A DNA stretch of 64,000 nt from Alistipes_A hominis (GTDB taxonomy: Bacteria; Bacteroidota; Bacteroidia; Bacteroidales; Rikenellaceae). Both the position numbers and the translations under genes were made by a program. Within the stretch, counting starts at the first letter, position 1, and each line of letters starts with the position of its first letter. The notes under the pieces were generated by a model, which was not told the DNA's origin, made no database searches, and saw only the letters and a program-made list of their open reading frames with translations. Below, in pieces: positions 60,647-64,000 of the stretch. The DNA lies in NCBI RefSeq assembly GCF_014288115.1, contig NZ_JACOOK010000004.1, positions 1-64,000 on the forward strand, given 5' to 3'.

Positions 60647-61831
60647 TCAATAATCGGGGTATATCCATTTGTAAAATATCAATACGGGATTACTGTTTTC
60701 TTCAATGCATGTTCCTATTTCGTTCAGTAATGTGCGCTCCTTTCCGTTTTTTTTGTAATCGTCGATCCATGAAATTATTCGTGTAGAAGTAACGGGATTG
60801 ATTATGTATCCTGTATTATCGGAATCGATGTACGGGTGTATATAGGACAATTTTATGCCGTTTTTATCCGCTCCTGTGGGTGCTGAATATAATATATGCC
60901 CTTCGGAAGAGGTTATGATGATATACGGTTTGTGTTCATAGCGGTAAATAATCAGGTTTCCATTGTTGAAATGGTAAAAATTATGAGGAGTCGTAGGATT
61001 TTCTTCATTTAAAGAGTTCACATAATCCATAACGGTTTTCGGAGAGTCGTCCACCGCTGGTCTGCGTGTATTGAAGTCGAATGCCAGATAAGGCGATACG
61101 GCTCCCGTAGCTTGTGATACCTTGTAAATAGTATCGTTCAGGATGGAAGACATGTAAATGGTGTCGTCGTACTGGCAAAAAAACGAACGGCACGATCCGT
61201 AAAAAAATTTGTTACCCGTTAAAACTTTGTTGAACGGCAATCCTTTGTGTATTACTTTGCCGCTGTCAGAAATGCATACGTAGTTGTATTCTTCACGCTT
61301 ACCGTCTTCATCGCCCGATCCATTCGCCATATTGTATGCTATACAACCATTGTCCAGAAGTTTAAACGACCATGTTTTACGCGCGTTTTTCATCTGGTAT
61401 TTGAAATTGCCGGATTCGTCGTAAACATATATTTTCCCTTGTATGGGATCGTTCAGAAATATTGAACCGTCGGATGTTACTTCGAAATCAGAAAGATATA
61501 AATATTCGCCTCCTGCACGCCCTTTTTTGTCGATCTTTGAAACAAAAGATCCGTCGGCATTGAATATAAAGACCGCCCCTTGTTTCCAATCAAGAATATA
61601 AATTTTGTTATGTATGATTTGTATTTTATTGATCTCCCCGATCAAAATATCATTGCCGGTTTGAAGCGGCACAAAATGGGAAAATTCAAGGAACTCATTG
61701 ATTTTTGAAGAGCCGTCATCTCTTTTTAGTTCGACTTTTACGGTATTGACTTTGACGAGACGATCCGATTTGTCAGAACAACTGATAAGGAGCAACAAGC
61801 AAACATGCAGAGTTAAAAACTTTTTTATCAT
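60647..61831 (-). CDS. Six-bladed beta-propeller lipoprotein
   Basis: The 394-residue lipoprotein has a lipobox LLLISC (Cys18). Propeller-like repeats follow, such as 'EINKIQIIHNKIYILDWKQGAVFIFNADGSFV', 'SDFEVTSDGSIFLND' and 'GKIYVYDESGNFKYQM'. It matches the PF17170-type six-bladed propellers of gut Bacteroidota, which usually sit next to NVEALA-type small secreted proteins, as here. Function is unknown. The gene is much more AT-rich than its neighbours. It converges with the DUF488 gene, and the small NVEALA-type gene is 72 nt upstream in the same direction. Confidence 0.75.
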   Translation of the reverse strand: MIKKFLTLHVCLLLLISCSDKSDRLVKVNTVKVELKRDDGSSKINEFLEFSHFVPLQTGNDILIGEINKIQIIHNKIYILDWKQGAVFIFNADGSFVSKIDKKGRAGGEYLYLSDFEVTSDGSIFLNDPIQGKIYVYDESGNFKYQMKNARKTWSFKLLDNGCIAYNMANGSGDEDGKREEYNYVCISDSGKVIHKGLPFNKVLTGNKFFYGSCRSFFCQYDDTIYMSSILNDTIYKVSQATGAVSPYLAFDFNTRRPAVDDSPKTVMDYVNSLNEENPTTPHNFYHFNNGNLIIYRYEHKPYIIITSSEGHILYSAPTGADKNGIKLSYIHPYIDSDNTGYIINPVTSTRIISWIDDYKKNGKERTLLNEIGTCIEENSNPVLIFYKWIYPDY

Positions 61832-61903
61832 ATTTCATATTTGGGGATGGTGAAAAATATCTACCGGATAAATAAAGTCTATCCGGGTAGATGAATCGAA
61901 GTA

Positions 61904-62151
61904 TTATGGGCATTTGACGCTCCCTGTCCCTATACATACGACACAATCGTATTTTTGGCCTTTTTCATTCTCGCAGGTTCCCGTTACCTTTACCTCGGAT
62001 CCGTTTTTGTTTTCATCTTGTGCCAATACTTCGACATTTACAAGAAATAATCCGGAGTCGATATTCGTCGAACATGACGAACGGGCTGTGAAAAATGCCG
62101 CAATGCCAATGGCTGCAACGAAACAAATGATTGAACTTTTAATTTTTTCAA
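61904..62151 (-). pseudogene. Small NVEALA-family gene with N-terminal frame disruption
   Basis: On the minus strand a frame ending at TAA 61904-61906 gives about 79 residues: a hydrophobic start (IICFVAAIGIAAFFTARSS), then 'FLVNVEVLAQDENKNG', then a Cys-containing tail (GTCENEKGQKYDCVVCIG, end SVKCP). The 'NVEVLA' block matches the NVEALA-family signature, in which processing is thought to occur near the motif. No ATG, GTG or TTG lies in frame before the hydrophobic part. A TTG AAA AAA sits one base out of frame at 62151, so one extra A in the A6 run would restore a usual start. It is either a recent pseudogene, a phase-variable homopolymer or a sequence error. It precedes the beta-propeller gene, its usual partner. 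Confidence 0.65.
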
Positions 62152-62379
62152 ATAGATTGTAAGTTTAAACAAAATAATTGATATGTAAAAGTTTATAGTA
62201 AAATAATTTGGGATTCGGATGTTGTAAGGAATTAAACGGTCGGGTAAAGGTTTATATCCTTGTTGTCGCTTTAATCATAGTTGTTTTTAGCAGGAAGTTC
62301 CAATTTGTTTCATAATGACTCGGTATGATACGGATTTTCTGGCACCGAATTGGCAGGTATTCCGGTAAAACCAGAGCCT
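62152..62379. other. AT-rich gap before the SRAP gene
   Basis: It should contain start signals for the NVEALA-type gene (minus) and the SRAP gene (plus). I find no full TAnnTTTG element with a TTG partner. No gene is seen. Confidence 0.35.
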
Positions 62380-63084
62380 ATGTGTTATCATATCTCATTG
62401 GCGGCCGGCCCGTCGGAACTCGCCGCGCGCTACGGTCGTAAAGCCGACCTGATCGAACGGTTCAAGCCCCTGTACCATGTGTCGGCATTCAGCTATCCGG
62501 AGTATCCGGTGGTGACGTCCGATCTGGAGATCGAACTGTTCCGCTGGGGACTGATCCCGTTCTGGGCCGACGAGTTGGAAGACGCTTTCGAACTGCGCTA
62601 TCGGACGTTCAATGCCCGCGCCGAAACCGTTTTTACGAAACCCGCTTTCCGCAAGCCGATCCGCCGAACGCGCTGCCTGGTGCCCGTAACCGGTTTTTTC
62701 GAGTGGCGGCACGAGGACGACCGGCGGATTCCCTATTACGTCGCTCCGGCCGGGGGCGGTATCTGCTCGCTGGCCGGGGTGTACGACATGTGGCGGAACC
62801 CGGATACCGGCGAACAGGTCGAGACTTTTGCGATCATCACGACCGAGGCCGACGCACTGATGCGTTCGATCGATAATGTGAACGGGCGGATGCCGGTGAT
62901 CCTGACCGGACGGCAGCAGCAGCGGTGGCTCGATCCGTCGCTGGACGAGGAGGCCGTCCGGTCGCTGCTGGAGCCGTTGCCCGACGGCCTGCTGCGCGCG
63001 GAAACGATCGATAACGGTTTTCTGAAAAAGTCGCCGGACGATCCGACGATCCTGCAACCTCGGACGGAATCCGCACAGGCCTGA
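62380..63084 (+). CDS. SRAP-family (HMCES/YedK) abasic-site shield
   Basis: The protein covalently caps abasic sites in single-stranded DNA through Cys2, which forms a thiazolidine after Met removal. I start at ATG 62380 (MCYHISLAAG) because Cys2 must follow the initiator Met; an upstream in-frame codon would bury it. The 234 residues include 'FNARAETVFTKPAFRKPIRRTRCLVP' (Asn and Arg near the active site) and 'VTGFFEWRHEDDRRIPYYV', which holds the conserved catalytic Glu. The conserved His is likely in the 'DNVNGRMPVIL' region (HxRMP in most members; here 'NGRMP', so the His may be replaced). The MFS exporter gene begins 2 nt after the stop. Confidence 0.92.
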   Translation: MCYHISLAAGPSELAARYGRKADLIERFKPLYHVSAFSYPEYPVVTSDLEIELFRWGLIPFWADELEDAFELRYRTFNARAETVFTKPAFRKPIRRTRCLVPVTGFFEWRHEDDRRIPYYVAPAGGGICSLAGVYDMWRNPDTGEQVETFAIITTEADALMRSIDNVNGRMPVILTGRQQQRWLDPSLDEEAVRSLLEPLPDGLLRAETIDNGFLKKSPDDPTILQPRTESAQA

Positions 63085-63085
63085 T

Positions 63086-64000
63086 ATGGGAGGGTTCGGA
63101 GAACTTCAACGACGTCTGCGCGCCGGCAGCGGCTACAAATGGTGGGTGCTGGGCCTGGTTATGCTCGGTACCTTCATGGCGGTACTCGACGTGACGGTCG
63201 TCAACGTCGGCATTCCGACCATCATGTCCGCATTTCATATCGGCATTTCGTCGGCCGAGTGGATCGTGACCGCGTATATGATTACGATGACCATCATGCT
63301 GCCTTCGTCGGGGTGGATTGCCGACCGGTTCGGCAACAAGCGTTTCTATATCGTCGGACTGGCGCTGTTCACGCTCGGTTCGGGATTGTGCGCGCAGGCC
63401 GACAGCGACGCTTTCCTGATCGGGGCTCGTGCGTTGCAGGGAGTCGGCAGCGGGATCATCCAGTCGCTCGGACTGGCTATCGTGACCCGCGAGTTTCCGC
63501 CGCAACAACGGGGATTGGCGCTCGGCCTGTGGGCCGTGGCCGCGGCCGCGTCCATTTCGTTCGGGCCGCTGATCGGCGGCTACCTGGTGGACGATTTCAG
63601 TTGGCACTTGATCTTCGACGTCAACGTCCCGATCGGCATCCTGGCGATCGCGCTGTCGGCGGTCGTTCAGAAAGAGTGGAAAAGCCCGGTGCGGGGACGG
63701 TTCGACTGGGCGGGCTTCGTCAGCATCGCGTTGTTCATGCCGCTTTCGGTCTACGGGCTCGCCAAAGGGAATTCCCCATCCAACCCGGACGGATGGGCTT
63801 CGCCGCAGGTGATCGGCTGTTTCGTCGCTGCGGCCGTCGCGCTGGCCGTATTTATCGCGGTGGAATTGCGGCATCCGCACCCGCTCCTGAATATCCGGCT
63901 GCTCGGCGACCGGCATTTCGGGGTCGCGATGACGGTGCTTTTCATCTTCGGCATCGGTATGCTGGGCGGCACTTACCTGTTGCCGTTGTACATGCAGAAG
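63086..64000 (+). CDS. DHA2-type MFS drug exporter (N-terminal part)
   Basis: An ATG at 63086 opens a frame that stays open to the window end, so only the first about 305 residues are visible. After a short cytoplasmic start it reads 'LGTFMAVLDVTVVNVGIP' (helix 1 with the DHA-type 'LDVTVVNV'), 'SSAEWIVTAYMITMTIMLPSSGWIADRFG' and 'FTLGSGLCAQADSD', the pattern of EmrB/QacA 14-helix transporters. A membrane-fusion partner such as EmrA is not in view. The start is 2 nt after the SRAP stop, which suggests co-transcription. The C-terminal half is missing. Confidence 0.9.
   Translation, partial: MGGFGELQRRLRAGSGYKWWVLGLVMLGTFMAVLDVTVVNVGIPTIMSAFHIGISSAEWIVTAYMITMTIMLPSSGWIADRFGNKRFYIVGLALFTLGSGLCAQADSDAFLIGARALQGVGSGIIQSLGLAIVTREFPPQQRGLALGLWAVAAAASISFGPLIGGYLVDDFSWHLIFDVNVPIGILAIALSAVVQKEWKSPVRGRFDWAGFVSIALFMPLSVYGLAKGNSPSNPDGWASPQVIGCFVAAAVALAVFIAVELRHPHPLLNIRLLGDRHFGVAMTVLFIFGIGMLGGTYLLPLYMQK

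Noticed and set aside
61914..62162. Plus-strand 82-codon open frame near the beta-propeller gene
   Set aside because: It is the antisense of the NVEALA-type reading, which has recognisable motifs; the plus-strand product has none.

Overview
This 64 kb window is chromosomal DNA from a member of Bacteroidota, most likely a gut Bacteroidales. The evidence is a SusC/SusD pair, SPII lipoproteins with short lipoboxes, a fused SecDF, a long PurF, a CdaA diadenylate cyclase and promoters of the Bacteroidota type (TTG, about 19 nt, TAnnTTTG). The genes are GC-rich, which creates many long antisense open frames. The GC content recalls Alistipes/Rikenellaceae, but I cannot name a genus with certainty.

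Layout. 1-120: the 3' end of a 5S rRNA gene with its terminator, then an AT-rich gap with a decayed minus-strand gene (374-817). 1145-2007: a three-gene cluster of small envelope-type proteins. 2232-4801: a TIM-barrel-like lipoprotein and an AT-rich beta-propeller lipoprotein, followed by a CAU tRNA. 5193-10860: alkaline phosphatase, the copper ATPase CopA, a nitronate-monooxygenase-type flavoenzyme and a head-GIN protein. 11047-14811: pdxA, thrS and infC; infC appears to start at a non-AUG codon behind a strong Shine-Dalgarno sequence. 14915-18821: an operon-like run with a lipoprotein, a GH71/GH99-like protein, a GH127-like enzyme and a small HMA metal-binding protein. 18889-26779: minus-strand genes for a Tat-exported DUF4832-type protein, an MFS carrier, a CDF metal transporter, a tri-haem cytochrome c peroxidase and a GH28-like protein. 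27182-34787: a small DNA-binding protein, secDF, cdaA, a beta-helix protein, an NlpE-like lipoprotein and outer-membrane phospholipase A.

35166-47901 is the clearest functional unit. It is a minus-strand polysaccharide utilisation locus in the order SusC, SusD, GH144, GH3, repeat-rich surface lipoprotein, GH144, with an AraC-type regulator converging on its far end. Two GH144-type enzymes plus a GH3 enzyme point to uptake and breakdown of beta-1,2-glucan: surface cleavage, SusCD import, periplasmic trimming to sophoro-oligosaccharides, then hydrolysis to glucose by GH3. This is an inference from the families.

48093-64000: a phosphoesterase fused to a PQQ-type propeller, rubrerythrin, purF, dsbD, a second CAU tRNA with an unusual T-loop, mgtE, a solitary tyrosine recombinase, an AlkZ-like DNA glycosylase, a DUF488 protein, an AT-rich beta-propeller lipoprotein with an adjacent small NVEALA-type gene that has an N-terminal frame disruption, an SRAP (HMCES/YedK) protein, and the start of a DHA2-type MFS exporter that runs off the window. 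No CRISPR array, insertion sequence or prophage was seen.
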